The translations under genes and the position numbers were made by a program. Positions 4,134 to 5,329 of a stretch of 5,329 bases of DNA are shown here, in pieces. The DNA lies in assembly GCA_945835425.1 (NCBI GenBank), contig CAMAJC010000150.1, positions 1 through 5,329 of the forward strand. Direction: 5' to 3'. Source of the stretch: an uncultured Clostridia bacterium. Its GTDB lineage: Bacteria; Bacillota; Clostridia; Oscillospirales; Ruminococcaceae. The notes below the pieces were generated by a model that did not search any database, was not told the DNA's origin, and saw nothing but the letters and a program-made list of their open reading frames with translations. Position 1 is the stretch's first letter, and every line of letters starts with the position of its first letter.

Positions 4134-5329
4134 TTATTCAATAACGATCGGCAGCTTGTAAACCTTATTGGAATCGCTGACAACATACTGCCACTGCCCA
4201 TCCCGGGAAACCGCCTGATACTGCCCGTCAATCGGTCCGCCATCCAAATGGAACAGATGCAGTTCCAGCGTTTCGGTATCAATCAGATAGGTCACGCCGC
4301 TTTCCATATCCGCTTCTTCCAGTTCTGGAAGGAACCTTAAAAGCTCTGTCTTCATCCGCGCCGCTGTTTCCGCGTCGGCATTTGCAAAATCAAGATAATA
4401 GGCAAAATATCTGCCGTCCTCTCCCCAGGGATAGCTTGGATAAGACCGATACGGCAGGGCGATTTTTTTCAGCTCCCCAGTTTCAGGATAAAACTGATAA
4501 ACATATGGCTCATTGGGGTAGATACCGCCTTCCTGTCCCTGACTGGTACAGACGAGGTATTCTCCCGCATCGCAATAAACTTCGATTCCGCCGGGCTCAT
4601 CAAACCGGTACACTTCTCCGGTCTCCCGGTCAATAATCCCACTGATGCGGCCGCCGTCGCTGTAGCTTTCCCATTTGCCTGCCCGCCTGCCGTAAAACCC
4701 CGCAAGGCCGTAGTCCAAGTCCTGGTAAGATTCGGCTCCCGTTTCCGCCAGGTTTGTACAGCTGCCGTCTGTGCCGATCAATTGCAGATATTTTCCGTCT
4801 GCGGAATAGTCGGTCGAATATGGGTAATGGGGTAAAGCTTCTTTGGCGATTTCCTGCAATTGCTCGTTATAGTATATACTTGTATCATCCGCATAGCAAT
4901 ACAGGCTATAACCACCTTCCACCGCCGTCAGAACAGTCTGTTCCGGGATCGGCAGTTCGCTGAGCAGTCTGCCCTCCGGCGTAATCAGCCGCATAAATCG
5001 CTGCTCGCCGGTGTCCACGAGGAGCATATAATTTCCATCCTCCATTTCCCGTATCATCTCGACGGTTTCCCCTTCCGGCAGCAGCAGACAGACCAGCCCG
5101 GCATAATCAACGCCGTCTGTCTCAGCCGACGTGGCATACCGGACAATATCCTCCTCTGTTTCCCCGGACGGTATTTCCTCCGGTTCACTTTCCGCAGAAG
5201 ATGGTTCTTCCGCACTGGGTTCCGATGCAGCACTGCTTTCTACGGCACTGCTTTCCGGGATGCTGACAGCGCTCTCTTGCCCGCAGGCAGCAAACAGCAG
5301 CATAGCTGTGCATACCGCCATAAAAACCC
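4134..5329 (-). CDS. Secreted lipoprotein of unknown function, beta-propeller-like (5' end cut)
   Basis: I do not recognise a named family. The frame is open to the window edge. The first in-window ATG (5321-5319) gives 395 residues, but it has no ribosome binding site and no basic residues before the hydrophobic stretch, so the true start probably lies beyond 5329. The visible signal peptide ends in LLFAAC-G, a lipobox with Cys at residue 13, so the protein is likely lipid-anchored outside the membrane. Residues 14-58 are a Ser/Glu/Pro-rich linker. The rest is acidic, rich in Tyr and beta strand, with recurring turns such as DGKYLQLIG (175-183), ETGEVYRF (233-240), ETGELKKIAL (280-289), EDGRYFAYY (301-309), TETLELHLF (349-357) and RDGQWQYVV (373-381). 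These resemble blades of TolB/WD-type beta-propellers; no catalytic motif is visible. It converges on the MATE gene and shares its terminator region. Confidence 0.75.
   Translation of the reverse strand, partial: VFMAVCTAMLLFAACGQESAVSIPESSAVESSAASEPSAEEPSSAESEPEEIPSGETEEDIVRYATSAETDGVDYAGLVCLLLPEGETVEMIREMEDGNYMLLVDTGEQRFMRLITPEGRLLSELPIPEQTVLTAVEGGYSLYCYADDTSIYYNEQLQEIAKEALPHYPYSTDYSADGKYLQLIGTDGSCTNLAETGAESYQDLDYGLAGFYGRRAGKWESYSDGGRISGIIDRETGEVYRFDEPGGIEVYCDAGEYLVCTSQGQEGGIYPNEPYVYQFYPETGELKKIALPYRSYPSYPWGEDGRYFAYYLDFANADAETAARMKTELLRFLPELEEADMESGVTYLIDTETLELHLFHLDGGPIDGQYQAVSRDGQWQYVVSDSNKVYKLPIVIE

Overview
The window looks like chromosomal DNA of a GC-rich gut-type Firmicute, most likely a clostridium of the Oscillospiraceae/Ruminococcaceae. 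The signs are strong GGAGG-type ribosome binding sites, near-consensus SigA promoters, a Clostridia-type MATE transporter, a sigma/anti-sigma pair of the DUF4367 type, and short palindromic repeats of the kind scattered through such genomes. The assignment is by eye and is not a species call.

Left part (1-2068, minus strand): a compact three-gene operon runs right to left. A near-consensus promoter lies at 2039-2068. It is followed by an ECF-type sigma factor (1464-2012), a single-pass membrane protein with a DUF4367-like extracytoplasmic domain that is probably its anti-sigma factor (739-1449), a VanZ-like membrane protein (64-735) and a rho-independent terminator (28-53). The genes are 14 and 3 bases apart, and each has a strong ribosome binding site. 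The arrangement suggests an envelope-stress or antimicrobial-response module, with VanZ-like as effector; the inducing signal is unknown.

Middle (2013-2714): about 360 bases without a convincing gene carry a 48-bp palindromic REP-like element (2108-2155) and two tandem copies of a 37/38-bp hairpin repeat (2251-2325). Next comes a complete tRNA-Lys(UUU) gene (2373-2448, minus) with its own promoter (2461-2489) and a 14-bp-stem terminator (2339-2368). Divergent from the tRNA, a consensus SigA promoter (2592-2620) drives the MATE gene through a leader of about 88 nt. That leader can form two alternative folds and holds a 10-codon reading frame that ends on the MATE ribosome binding site.

Right part (2715-5329): a full-length MATE multidrug/cation antiporter (2715-4088, plus) converges on a secreted acidic lipoprotein of unknown function with beta-propeller-like repeats (4134-5329, minus, 5' end cut by the window edge). 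One hairpin terminator between them (4097-4128) can serve at least the MATE gene.

The most interesting items are the MATE leader RNA, the covarying tandem hairpin repeats and the sigma/DUF4367/VanZ cassette. No CRISPR array, transposase, integrase or phage gene is visible.
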